A DNA stretch of 64,000 nt from DATIXJ01 sp963714795 (GTDB lineage Bacteria; Bacteroidota; Ignavibacteria; UBA10030; SZUA-254), in NCBI GenBank assembly GCA_963714795.1, contig CAVQPS010000009.1, positions 1 through 64,000 on the forward strand, given 5' to 3'. A program made the translations under genes and the position numbers. Below the pieces are notes generated by a model. The model was not told where the DNA came from and ran no database searches. It saw only the letters and a list, made by a program, of their open reading frames with translations. Below, piece by piece: positions 34,749 to 44,423 of this stretch. Positions within the stretch are counted from its first letter, which is position 1; each line of letters begins with the position of its first letter.

Positions 34749-36113
34749 TTACTTTGTAATAATGCCGAGAACGAATTCGGTGTTCTTTTTGGCAAGCAAA
34801 TATCCTGTCACAGCATTCACCTTATTGCTCAGGGCAGTGGTATAATTTGCATTTGCCGTTAACAAGTCTAACAATGTTCCTGCTCCAAGATGATATTTTT
34901 CTGTGGCAATATTCTGATCGGCAGTAGCGGATTCAATACCCGTCTGGGTTACATGAACTTGTTTTTCTGCAGCGTCAAGATCGAGCAGAGCGCTACGCAC
35001 ATCAACACGAACCTGGCGTTCCGTCTGTTTCATTTGTTCATCGGCAATATTCCGGCCGACTTCGGCTTGTTCGACTTGACTTTGCAACGAAAATCCACTA
35101 AAGATCGGTAAACTAATATTCAAACTGATCGAAAGATTTTTATCGTCCGTAATATTGCTTAATTCCGTATTGTCCAAACCGTACGACCCTGAAGCGCTGA
35201 CCGTCGGATAATATGCGCCCTTCGCTTCTGTCACAAGGGCATCAGCACTATTGAGGTTTTCCACGGAGCTTTGATAATCAGGCCGCTTCTCCATTGCTGT
35301 ACTCATCAGGCCATTCAAATCAACATACTTTGCATTGACCGATGCAAATTCGGTGGTATCAATATCCTGAGGAATGCCGGTAAAATCAAATTTATATTCA
35401 GAATTAAAGTCAACACCGAGAAATGCAACTAATGCCAGCTTGGCTTTTTCATAGTTGCTTTGCGCGTTAATTAAGCTGAGCTCGTCGGTACTTACCTGAA
35501 CTTGTTGCCGGTAGACGTCCGCCAATGCTGCCGAGCCGACTTTATTTGATTCTTCAATCTGCTCTAATTGGCGTTGGCTATGCTTGAGATTATCCTCACT
35601 GACTTTCATTAACTCCAATGTCCGGTCGACATTAAGGAAAAACGTATAGGTTTGCAGTATCGTACTCTGTACCGTTCGGTCAAGTGAGAGTTCCGAGGAA
35701 TTCTCATTCGCTTTCGCGGAATTAATGTTGGCATAATTTGAAAATCCATCAAACAGCATTAACTGGGAACTCAGCCCTGCACTATAAGATTCGCTTACCG
35801 AATGTCCTCCTGAACCGGGAACTTGAATAGTTCCGAAACCCGGAATAAATTGAGACCCACCGCTCGTCACAGGAGTCCATTGCTGTCTATTCAAATACGA
35901 TCCTGAAGCGCTCAATGTCGGGAACAAACCGCCAACGGCGGCAGTCACCGAACTTTGCTTTCCTTGTACGCTATATTGTCCTTGAATTACTTGTGTATTT
36001 TTTGCCAATGCCACCTCAACCGCCTTATCAAGCGTCAATGTTACCGGCTCCTGAGCGTTGGAGGCAGAAAAGATTGACATCGACAATATTATCATCAAAA
36101 ACACCAACTTCAT
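34749..36113 (-). CDS. TolC-family outer membrane efflux protein
   Basis: 454 aa from ATG 36113, which has AAGGAG 8 bp upstream; a GTG at 36122 abuts the Shine-Dalgarno and is unlikely. Signal peptide MKLVFLMIILSMSIFSASNA. Two tandem outer-membrane-efflux repeats are visible, each with a long coiled-coil (such as RTLELMKVSEDNLKHSQRQL and RQVRVDVRSALLDLDAAEKQ) and the conserved GAGTLLDLLTANANYTTA near the end. It forms the outer-membrane exit duct for the MacA-MacB-type pump encoded downstream on the same transcript. Confidence 0.93.
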   Translation of the reverse strand: MKLVFLMIILSMSIFSASNAQEPVTLTLDKAVEVALAKNTQVIQGQYSVQGKQSSVTAAVGGLFPTLSASGSYLNRQQWTPVTSGGSQFIPGFGTIQVPGSGGHSVSESYSAGLSSQLMLFDGFSNYANINSAKANENSSELSLDRTVQSTILQTYTFFLNVDRTLELMKVSEDNLKHSQRQLEQIEESNKVGSAALADVYRQQVQVSTDELSLINAQSNYEKAKLALVAFLGVDFNSEYKFDFTGIPQDIDTTEFASVNAKYVDLNGLMSTAMEKRPDYQSSVENLNSADALVTEAKGAYYPTVSASGSYGLDNTELSNITDDKNLSISLNISLPIFSGFSLQSQVEQAEVGRNIADEQMKQTERQVRVDVRSALLDLDAAEKQVHVTQTGIESATADQNIATEKYHLGAGTLLDLLTANANYTTALSNKVNAVTGYLLAKKNTEFVLGIITK

Positions 36114-36218
36114 TGTTAACACTCCTTCGGATTAAGTGGATATGAGCATGATATGGCTCGCAAGACTTCTTTAATAGTAACGAGCCGGAGATAAAAAAGT
36201 TACAGGCAAAAACATAAT

Positions 36219-37649
36219 TTACCGATTATTTTCATTCAAAATTTCGTCTTTTATGCCAAGAAGATACGCTAAAGCGGCATCATGATCGTTTGGAATCTGC
36301 CCTTCAAGGATTGCCTCCTCAATTTTCGTTTTTAACACGCCGACCAACGGGCTGGGTTGAATACCGCACACTTCCATAATTTCGTTTCCACGCACAGGCG
36401 GCTGCCAATTTCTCAACCGATCCTTCTCTTCCACTTCTTTCATCTTCTGAATAACAATATCGTAATTTTTCATGTACCGGGCAACCCGCTGTGGATTTTG
36501 GGAGGTAATATCCGCCTTGCACAGAATCATTAAATCGTCGATTTCCGGGCCGGATTCAAATAACAGGCGCCGGATTGCCGAATCGGTAATTTCTTCGCTC
36601 ACCAATACCATGGGGCGAAGATGGAGACGAACGAGTTTTTCCACATACGGAAGTTTATCCATCGGGAGCCGCATGCGGCGAAATATCGATTTCATCATTC
36701 GTGCACCGAGGTCTTCATGCCCATGAAAGGTCCATCCGATTCCTTCCTTGAATGCTTTCGTCCGCGGCTTTGCAATGTCATGCGCCAGTGCAGTGAACCG
36801 GAGCCAAATATTGTCCGTAGCCGGACAAATATTGTCGACGACTTTGAGCGTGTGAAGAAAAACATCCTTGTGATGATACTCCTTCCGCTGTTCGACGCCG
36901 ACCATATCGACCAGTTCCGGAAAAACAAATTTTGCCAGGCCGGTATCATACAACAATTTTAATCCGACAGAAGGCACCGGCGACATCAGGATTTTTAAAA
37001 ACTCTTCCGTAATTCTTTCCTGTGAAACGATACTGATTCGCTGTGCCATGATGCCGATTGCACGCAGTGCCGTTTCTTCGATAGTAAACTGCAACTGTGA
37101 GGCAAACCGAATCGCGCGCATCATGCGCAAGGGATCATCGTCAAACGTTTTTTCCGGTTCGAGCGGCGTCCGGAGAATTTTCCGTCCGAGGTCTTCCCTG
37201 CCGTGAAAGGGATCGACCAGTTCACCCCGGCGGGCTTTGTTCAATGAAGCGGCAAGAGCGTTGACTGTAAAATCTCTTCGGGATAAATCACTCAGAAGCG
37301 ATGCCGTTGTCACAGTCGGTTTTCGGGAATGCTGTTCATACCGCTCTTCCCGCGCCGTCACAAACTCGATTTTACCGTCAGGTACGGGCAGCATGGCCGT
37401 ACCGAATTTTTCAAAGATAATAACATTCGAAACATTCAATCGGTTCGCGACAATGCCGGCAAACGCAACGCCGTCACCAACCACAACAATATCAATGTCT
37501 TTACACTGTTTGCCAAGCAACGTATCGCGGACAAAGCCTCCGACCGCATACGCTTCGACATTGTGCTCGTCGGCAATGGAACCGATCGTGACGAGAACAT
37601 CCTCAATAATATCGATACGGGAAATCACTCCGGACATGCTTGCATTCAC
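36219..37649 (-). CDS. cca: CCA tRNA nucleotidyltransferase/poly(A) polymerase with HD domain
   Basis: 476 aa. The class II nucleotidyltransferase head has the GGFVRDTLLG loop and the DxD catalytic pair in CKDIDIVVVGDG (about residues 49-60), the RRDFTVNALA motif near 129, and a C-terminal HD domain (TALAHDIAKP near 287, with HGHEDLGARM). It adds or repairs the 3' CCA end of tRNAs; some relatives only polyadenylate. The start overlaps the upstream oxidoreductase stop by 4 bp (ATGA-type coupling). Confidence 0.92.
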   Translation of the reverse strand: MNASMSGVISRIDIIEDVLVTIGSIADEHNVEAYAVGGFVRDTLLGKQCKDIDIVVVGDGVAFAGIVANRLNVSNVIIFEKFGTAMLPVPDGKIEFVTAREERYEQHSRKPTVTTASLLSDLSRRDFTVNALAASLNKARRGELVDPFHGREDLGRKILRTPLEPEKTFDDDPLRMMRAIRFASQLQFTIEETALRAIGIMAQRISIVSQERITEEFLKILMSPVPSVGLKLLYDTGLAKFVFPELVDMVGVEQRKEYHHKDVFLHTLKVVDNICPATDNIWLRFTALAHDIAKPRTKAFKEGIGWTFHGHEDLGARMMKSIFRRMRLPMDKLPYVEKLVRLHLRPMVLVSEEITDSAIRRLLFESGPEIDDLMILCKADITSQNPQRVARYMKNYDIVIQKMKEVEEKDRLRNWQPPVRGNEIMEVCGIQPSPLVGVLKTKIEEAILEGQIPNDHDAALAYLLGIKDEILNENNR

Positions 37650-38638
37650 AGCGATAATTTTTGTTGACGTATTTTTTCCATGATTTTATGTGCGACCTCT
37701 AATGCATGCAGTCCGTCTTCCCCGGTCACCAAAGGCGGTTTTCCCGTACGGACCGCGTCGGCAAACAGTTCGAGCTCATATTGCAAGGAATTGACTTCCT
37801 TGACAGGGGGTTGTTCATAAACAATTTTACGTTTCGATGTACCGAGTTCGATCTCACCGAGCATCATGGTCGGCACAACCGATTCAGCATCGATTTCAAC
37901 AAGCCGGAAAACTTCCGCAAGTCCTTCCGAAAAATCAACCGATATATATGCATCCCTTTGAAACAACCGCATCTTGCGCATTTTCTTTTGTGAAATCCTG
38001 CTCGCCGTTACATTGGCAACACAACCGTTGGCAAATTGTAATCGCGCGTTAGCAATATCGACGGTATCGGAAACCACCGGAATACCGTTCGCTTCGATAT
38101 TTTCTACCGGAGATCGGACAAGACTTAAAATGATATCGATATCATGAATCATCAGGTCGAGAACCACGGCGATATCGGTTCCCCTCGGATTAAATTGCGC
38201 CAACCGGTGTGATTCGATGAACATGGGGTTGAGTTGATATTTCTCCAGCGCAAGAATTGCGGGATTGAATCGTTCAATGTGCCCAACCTGAATAACCGTT
38301 CGATGTTTTTTTGCTTCGTCGACGAGAATACGGGCTTGCTCGACCGTCGATGTTATCGGCTTTTCAATAAAGACATGAATGTTTTTATCGATGGCGAGAC
38401 GCGCAATATCAAAATGCGCCGACGTCGGCGTAGCGATCACGATTGCTTTAACATGAGCAAGCAACTCGTCAACCGATCGAAATGCTTTCGTTGAAAACTC
38501 CTGCGCTTTTTTTTCAGCACGGGCAGTATCGACATCCGTCACACCGACCAGACGAACGGCAGATATTTGTGCGAGCATTTTTGTATGAAGAGAGCCGAGA
38601 TGCCCGACTCCCACGACACCAATAGAAAGAGGTTCCAT
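37646..38638 (-). CDS. Gfo/Idh/MocA family NAD-dependent oxidoreductase
   Basis: 330 aa. N-terminal dinucleotide loop VGVVGVGHLGSLHTKML (residues 6-22) and the catalytic-lysine motif FIEKPITSTVEQA (about 91-103). The downstream VIQVGHIERFNPAI and MIHDIDIILSLV segments match oxidoreductases found beside lipid A genes, the UDP-N-acetylglucosamine 3-dehydrogenase (GnnA) type. I infer sugar-nucleotide oxidation but substrate is open. It lies between a membrane glycosyltransferase-like gene and cca. Confidence 0.9.
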   Translation of the reverse strand: MEPLSIGVVGVGHLGSLHTKMLAQISAVRLVGVTDVDTARAEKKAQEFSTKAFRSVDELLAHVKAIVIATPTSAHFDIARLAIDKNIHVFIEKPITSTVEQARILVDEAKKHRTVIQVGHIERFNPAILALEKYQLNPMFIESHRLAQFNPRGTDIAVVLDLMIHDIDIILSLVRSPVENIEANGIPVVSDTVDIANARLQFANGCVANVTASRISQKKMRKMRLFQRDAYISVDFSEGLAEVFRLVEIDAESVVPTMMLGEIELGTSKRKIVYEQPPVKEVNSLQYELELFADAVRTGKPPLVTGEDGLHALEVAHKIMEKIRQQKLSL

Positions 38639-38643
38639 AAGGT

Positions 38644-40155
38644 TTATTCAGAATGATTGATAACTTTATAGACTGTATAATACCGGGCATGCTCTTCGGC
38701 AAGGCCCATCCGGTCAAATGTTTTCGTCAACACCGGAACGAGATCGTCATTTTTATCCCATCGCATAGGAACCGGTGACCGGTAAACGATAAACGATGCC
38801 TTGCAGATTGATTGATAGAGTCTGTCCTGCATAATTTTGTCCGGCACAAGTCCGGCATGAATCAGCGGAATCATATCCGGCGAAACGAGGCCGAAACCAT
38901 CGCGGATTGTTCTTTCGGAATAATATCCGACCGCACCGATGTCCCACACCAAAACGACATCGGCTGGTGGTGAATTTTCCTTCAGCCATCGACCGATCGG
39001 AACGAGACATGATTCCTCACCGGCTTCGAATTGCTCGATGCCCGGTTTGACAAATTTCCAATATCCCAACTGATTCTGAACAACGATCAAAATGGTAAAA
39101 CTGATGATGATACTATATGTCCATTTCGCAAATTTTGAATTGTTCAGATAATGAAAGACATAGGCAAACGCCAGCAAACCGATCAGCGGGGTAACGGATA
39201 ACAAATATCGAGAAACGATCATCGTTCCGGAGAAAGTATACATCACCGGAAGAATTACAATCATGGCGCCGGCAACAAATCCCTGCCGGAAAACAACAAA
39301 GCGTTCTTGTTTGAGGGCGTTATTGTACATAAGCCGAACAACCAATATCACTGCCACTATCAATGTGACAACGGCAAGACCATCGGAAAAGCCGATAATC
39401 TTCATTTGCATCCATATACTCATCGCCATATCGGCAAGGGTCGCATGTGGATCCGATTTTGCGCGTGCGGTATTCGGAACGATGGTGCCGAATGTTGCAT
39501 ATGCATAGACAAGCCACGGGACGACCACCACGGCATAACCCGAGACTAACCTGCCGAAATTTTGAAACGCCTGTCTCCGATCGACGCTATTCATTACCAT
39601 GTCGGCAAAAATAAACACGGTAATGACACACGTCTCCGGACGAACCAGTGTCAGCATTCCCGCGAGAACCATCGAAACAAGGTATTCATTCCGTAAACAA
39701 TACAGGATCACTCCCAGCAGGAGCAACACGCCGAGAGACGTTTCCATGCCGCTTCCCGCCCATCGCATCAACCACACGTTAACGGAAAATGCGACCGTTG
39801 CAAGCAACGAAACGCCCTGATCGCGGATCATCTCCAAGGCAAGAAAATAAAATACCAGTATCGCCAGACTGGCAAAGATGAGATCGATTCCTTTTGCAGC
39901 AAACAAAAAATCGATACCGAATTTTCCGCCGAGGGCAACGATGAAAAGCCAGAGCGGGCCGGTGAATCCGTACGTCGGTTGCCCGGCGTTGAACGCAACA
40001 CCGTTCCCGTGAATAATATTTCTCGCAAACTGAAGATAAATGTACGTGTCATCCGGTGTATAGTTGAAGTGTGTCGCCGCGGTGAGGAAAAAACCGAATA
40101 CACATAACGGTAACACGACAATAACCGCACGACGGGTCAGAAAATCATTCATCAA
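38644..40155 (-). CDS. Polytopic membrane protein, GT39/mannosyltransferase-like
   Basis: 503 aa with about ten to eleven hydrophobic helices. A short N-terminal loop carries TPDDTYIYLQFARNIIHGNG (about residues 33-52); its paired Asp resembles the first periplasmic loop of lipid-linked-sugar GT-C transferases. The soluble C-terminal part (about residues 375-503) includes LVWDIGAVGYYSERTIRDGF, typical of large bacterial families annotated as DUF2029/mannosyltransferase-like. It probably transfers a sugar from a polyprenyl carrier at the outer face of the inner membrane. It is followed after 5 bp by the oxidoreductase. Confidence 0.75.
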   Translation of the reverse strand: MMNDFLTRRAVIVVLPLCVFGFFLTAATHFNYTPDDTYIYLQFARNIIHGNGVAFNAGQPTYGFTGPLWLFIVALGGKFGIDFLFAAKGIDLIFASLAILVFYFLALEMIRDQGVSLLATVAFSVNVWLMRWAGSGMETSLGVLLLLGVILYCLRNEYLVSMVLAGMLTLVRPETCVITVFIFADMVMNSVDRRQAFQNFGRLVSGYAVVVVPWLVYAYATFGTIVPNTARAKSDPHATLADMAMSIWMQMKIIGFSDGLAVVTLIVAVILVVRLMYNNALKQERFVVFRQGFVAGAMIVILPVMYTFSGTMIVSRYLLSVTPLIGLLAFAYVFHYLNNSKFAKWTYSIIISFTILIVVQNQLGYWKFVKPGIEQFEAGEESCLVPIGRWLKENSPPADVVLVWDIGAVGYYSERTIRDGFGLVSPDMIPLIHAGLVPDKIMQDRLYQSICKASFIVYRSPVPMRWDKNDDLVPVLTKTFDRMGLAEEHARYYTVYKVINHSE

Positions 40156-40159
40156 TTTC

Positions 40160-40822
40160 CTACCCTTTGGATGAAATATTATTCTTTACCCATGATGAGA
40201 ACTCTGCAACACTGTGAAACCGGTAATCGGCATCAATGGCCATCACTTTTTCCTTGCTGTACGAATCCCAGAGTACGGAAGCAACGGCAACGTTTGCTTC
40301 GCGGGCGGCGTGAATATCGGAAACGGAATCTCCCACCATCAAAACATTCTCAGGTTCTAAACGAAACCGGGAGAGCACATTTCGGATTCCTTCTGCAGAC
40401 GGTTTGTGGTTCTTGACGTCGCTTCCCGTGACAACCATATCAAAATATTTTTTGATGCCGATCTGCTCGAGCGTCACAAGCGCCGTACGTTTTCCTTTTC
40501 CCGTAAAGATCGCCAGAAGAATGTCCTGCCGTTTCAGCCAATCCAGTAATTCTCCGACGCCATCGTACGCTGTTGCCATCCGCGGATGATGCATTTCATA
40601 GAAGGCGTAGAAATCATCTATGGCGGACTCAGAATGATCTTTACCCACAAGGCGTTCCACTGCAATTTCTTCCGGTGGTCCGAACATTCCCGTGATTTCT
40701 TTCGGTGTAAAAGTCTTATGAAGATACTTTTCCGCAACATGATTAAACGAGGCAAAAATAAGCTCATTTGTCCGCGAAAGTGTACCATCTAAATCAAAAA
40801 TAATGCAGAAGATGCGATTCAT
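40160..40822 (-). CDS. HAD-superfamily phosphatase, phosphoglycolate-phosphatase-like
   Basis: 220 aa from ATG 40822. All four HAD motifs are present: motif I FDLDGTLSRT with both catalytic Asp residues, motif II IFTGKGKRT, motif III Lys in VKNHKPSAEG, and motif IV VLMVGDSVSDIHAAREA. The helical C1 cap (FASFNHVAEKYLHKTFTPKE) is as in Gph/beta-phosphoglucomutase-like enzymes. Substrate unknown. It heads the minus-strand unit continuing into the GT39-like gene. Confidence 0.9.
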   Translation of the reverse strand: MNRIFCIIFDLDGTLSRTNELIFASFNHVAEKYLHKTFTPKEITGMFGPPEEIAVERLVGKDHSESAIDDFYAFYEMHHPRMATAYDGVGELLDWLKRQDILLAIFTGKGKRTALVTLEQIGIKKYFDMVVTGSDVKNHKPSAEGIRNVLSRFRLEPENVLMVGDSVSDIHAAREANVAVASVLWDSYSKEKVMAIDADYRFHSVAEFSSWVKNNISSKG

Positions 40823-41016
40823 AGGGAATAAATATACCAAAAAGTTGATGGAGTTACAAAGCTCGGAATGACATTACCCCGGAAATCAAAATCTTCGACA
40901 TTGAAATATCGAATTTGATTCCGCCACCATTTCTTTCAACTATCCTCCCATTTTCGTATATTAATGAATGATAATAGTTTTTTCATTAATTCGATTCCAA
41001 GAACATTTTACAGGAT

Positions 41017-42081
41017 ATGTTTATGACGATCAATGATGTTGAAAAATTGTTGGGTTCCGACTCAAAACTCTTACTCCAGCATAAATGTACGGGCATTCCG
41101 AAAGAATCAATCTGTTTGCCCGGACCGGATTATGTCGACCGCGTGTACGCTCTTTCCGATCGCCCCGTTCCGGTATTGAAAAGTTTAAACTGGCTGATTC
41201 ATCAGGGCAGATTGGCACATACCGGTTATGTTTCCATTTTGCCGGTTGATCAGGGCATCGAACATTCTGCCGGCGCATCGTTTTCACCCAATCCTCTCTA
41301 TTTCGATCCGGAAAATATCGTCAAGCTCGCAATCGAAGGCGGATGCAACGGCGTCGCATCGACGCTCGGCGTGCTCGGTGCGGTGTCTCGAAAATATGCA
41401 CACAAGATTCCTTTTATTTTGAAAATCAATCATAACGAATTTCTTTCCTATCCGAACAGCTACGATCAAATTATGTTTGCGCGCGTCAAGCAGGCATTCG
41501 ATATGGGCGCCATCGCCGTCGGCGCAACCATTTATTTCGGATCACCCGAATCAAAACGACAGATTCAGGAAGTCGGACTTGCATTCCAGCAAGCGCATGA
41601 ACTCGGCATGGCGACGATTTTATGGTGCTATCTTCGTAACCCGGCATTCAAGACGCCCGAAAAAGATTATCATGTCTCCGCCGATCTGACCGGACAAGCG
41701 AATCATCTCGGCGTCACCATCGAAGCGGATATCATCAAACAAAAGCTTCCCGAAAATAACGGCGGCTTTGAAGCGCTCAAATTCGGAAAGTTCAATAAAA
41801 AAATGTATACCGAACTGACCAGCGCCAATCCGATCGATCTTTGCCGGTATCAGGTTGCAAATAATTACATGGGCAAAGCCGGACTCATCAATTCCGGCGG
41901 CGAATCAAAAGGCGAATCGGATCTTGCCGATGCGGTGCGAACTGCCGTCATCAATAAGCGCGCCGGCGGCATGGGATTGATCTCCGGTCGCAAAGCATTC
42001 CAACGGCCGATGAACGACGGCATTAAAATCCTTAATGCAATTCAGGACGTATATTTGTGTAAAGACGTTACCGTCGCTTAA
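41017..42081 (+). CDS. fbaB: Class I fructose-bisphosphate aldolase (DhnA/FbaB type)
   Basis: 354 aa. Signature segments of the DhnA-type class I aldolases are VSILPVDQGIEHSAGASF (about residues 72-89), DPENIVKLAIEGGCNGVAST (about 98-117), ILKINHNEF and the C-terminal GLISGRKAFQRPMNDGIKIL. It forms a Schiff base with the ketose and interconverts fructose-1,6-bisphosphate with triose phosphates. A second ATG two codons in is equally possible. It is monocistronic, ending in a strong terminator at 42092-42132. Confidence 0.93.
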   Translation: MFMTINDVEKLLGSDSKLLLQHKCTGIPKESICLPGPDYVDRVYALSDRPVPVLKSLNWLIHQGRLAHTGYVSILPVDQGIEHSAGASFSPNPLYFDPENIVKLAIEGGCNGVASTLGVLGAVSRKYAHKIPFILKINHNEFLSYPNSYDQIMFARVKQAFDMGAIAVGATIYFGSPESKRQIQEVGLAFQQAHELGMATILWCYLRNPAFKTPEKDYHVSADLTGQANHLGVTIEADIIKQKLPENNGGFEALKFGKFNKKMYTELTSANPIDLCRYQVANNYMGKAGLINSGGESKGESDLADAVRTAVINKRAGGMGLISGRKAFQRPMNDGIKILNAIQDVYLCKDVTVA

Positions 42082-42091
42082 ACATTACCCG

Positions 42092-42132
42092 AACTCCGAC
42101 GTACGTTGTACCGCGTCGGAGTTTTTTATTTT
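42092..42132 (+). terminator. Rho-independent terminator after fbaB
   Basis: AACTCCGACG (42092-42101) pairs perfectly with CGTCGGAGTT (42114-42123), followed by TTTTTATTTTAT. It leaves almost no space for a promoter before the P-type ATPase remnant starting at 42143. Confidence 0.9.
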
Positions 42133-42142
42133 ATCAAATTGA

Positions 42143-44382
42143 TTGTCACCATGCCGACCGAGACCGGATCATATCGCTGTTCTGACATTACCGATAGAAG
42201 GAATGACCTGCGCCAGTTGCGTCGCACGGGTGGAAAAAGCTCTATCGAAAGTCGACGGCGTTCAGTCCGCCGCCGCAAATCTTGCCACGGAACATGTGAC
42301 AATTCGTTTTGATGAATCAAAAACAGTGTTGCCGCAACTTTCGCACGCAATTGAACGGCCGGTTATAAACTTATTCTTCCCCGGGAAAGTTCCGCCGATC
42401 ATCCTTCATCCCAAAAGCAGAATGACACATTTCAAACCTTGCGTACCCAATTTATCGTGAGTGCAACACTTGCGGTTCCGATCATGATGTCAGTATGATC
42501 GGCATGACCGACTGGTTTATGCGATGGTCGCCGCTCCCGATGAATCAAATCAATAAATTATTGTTGGTTGCAACCACCATTGTCATGATTGTTTCCGGGC
42601 GACGGTTCTTTTCCGGCGCATGGCAACTGGCAAAACATTTCACTGCCGATATGAATACGCTCGTTGCCGTCGGCACCGGCACAGCATATATTTATAGCGC
42701 GATCGTCGTTTTATTTCCCGAATGGCTGCCGACAGGAATATCAAGAACAGTATATTTCGATTCCGCATCGATGATTATCACGCTGATTCTTTTCGGGCGA
42801 TTGCTGGAAGCACGCGCAAAAAAGCGCACATCGGATGCCATCAAAAATTTTTGGAATTGAAACCGAAAACAGCTCACGTTCTTCGCAACGGGAAAGAAGT
42901 CCGATATCCCGATTGATTCCGTTATGGTCAACGATATCCTTTTTGTAAAACCGGGGGAAAAAATTCCGGTCGACGGAATCCTTGTCAGCGGCTTTTCATC
43001 CGTCGATGAATCGATGATTTCCGGTGAAAGCATTCCGGTCGAAAAAAATGCCGGTTCGCGAGCCGTCGGTGGCACACTCAACACCACCGGAAGTTTCGAA
43101 ATGAAAGCAACTGCCGTCGGGCATGACACGGTTGTTGCCCGCATTATTAAATTTGTGCAGGAAGCTCAGGGCTCAAAAGCTCCGATCCAGAATCTCGCCG
43201 ACAAAATTGCGGCAATTTTTGTCCCGACGGTTCTTTCGGTCGCTGTGTCAACATTTATAGGATGGTATTTTCTCGGTCATATCCCGTTCAATGCGGCGAT
43301 GATTAATTTTATTGCGGTATTGATTATTGCCTGCCCGTGCGCACTCGGCCTTGCAACGCCGACGGCAATTATGGTCGGAACCGGACTCGGCGCTTCTCAT
43401 GGAATTTTGATCCGCGATGCTGAAGCGTTGGAGCGCGTTCGGAATATTTCTACAATAGTATTCGACAAAACCGGCACGCTCACCATCGGAAAACCTTCCG
43501 TAACCGATTTTATCGCCAGGGACGGCCATGATGTTCAAATGCTGTTACATGATGTCGCATCGATTGAAAAAAATTCAGAACATCCTCTTGCACAAGCCAT
43601 CGTGAATTACGCCCGGGAAAAGAACATACAATTTTCCTCTGTCGAATCGTTTCAATCATTTCCGGGAATGGGTTCGGCAGGAATGATCGATGGCAAAACG
43701 ATGTTCATCGGCAACGAATCGTTCATGAATCGATTTTTTATTTCATTCGACACGATCAAACCGGACGCCGACAAACTTTCCGGCAACGGAAAAACCGTCG
43801 TTTACATCGCCGTCAACGACCGGGCAATCGGCTTGATCGGATTATCGGATACGGTTCGGCCGTCGGCTTCCGAAACGATTGCTGAGTTACGGCATCGAAA
43901 CGTGAAAACGTATATGATCACCGGCGACAACAAACAGACAGCCCGCTCCATTGCAGCACAGGTCGGAATTGAATCGACTTTTGCCGAAGTTCAGCCGGAA
44001 GAGAAAGCGAACAAAATCAAAGAATTACAAATATCCGGTGAAAAAGTTGCGATGATCGGTGACGGCATCAATGACGCACCGGCGCTTGCTCAAGCCGACG
44101 TCGGCATCGCGATGGGCCGCGGTACCGATACGGCAATGGAAACTGCCGATATCATTTTGATGCATAATGATTTGAAGAGCATCGTACAAACGATCAACCT
44201 TTCCCAAAAAACAATTCGAGACTGTCAAACAAAACTTTTTTTGGGCGTTTATTTACAACATCGTCGGCATTCCGCTCGCCGCACTGGGATTCCTGAATCC
44301 TGTTATCGCGGCAGGAGCGATGGCATTCAGTTCCGTGTCGGTCATATCAAACAGTTTACGGCTCCGGTTTACACGACTGTAA
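42143..44382 (+). pseudogene. copA: Copper-type heavy-metal P1B-ATPase, disrupted by five indels
   Basis: The reading jumps between frames: HMA domain with GMTCASC; a second piece with transmembrane segments; a third with phosphatase/transduction motifs, CPCALG, DKTGTLT and GDGINDAP; and a fourth frame for the last helices (FWAFIYNIVGIPLAALGFLN to FTRL). Lesions are: one base missing near 42357 (AIE-AGYKL), near 42495, and in the A/T run at about 42845-42854; one base extra near 42902 (EV-DIPIDS) and near 44219. Corrected length from TTG 42143 is exactly 747 codons, normal for CopA, so no segment is deleted. It would export Cu(I). It lies directly behind the fbaB terminator with no visible promoter. 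Confidence 0.88.
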
Positions 44383-44423
44383 TGCCGCCCATCACCTTCT
44401 AAAAATTTTTAATCGATTGATAT

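Noticed and set aside
42143..42460. A stand-alone copper chaperone from the first copA frame
   Set aside because: The sequence continues in the next frame as the canonical ATPase linker, so it is a fragment, not a separate CopZ.
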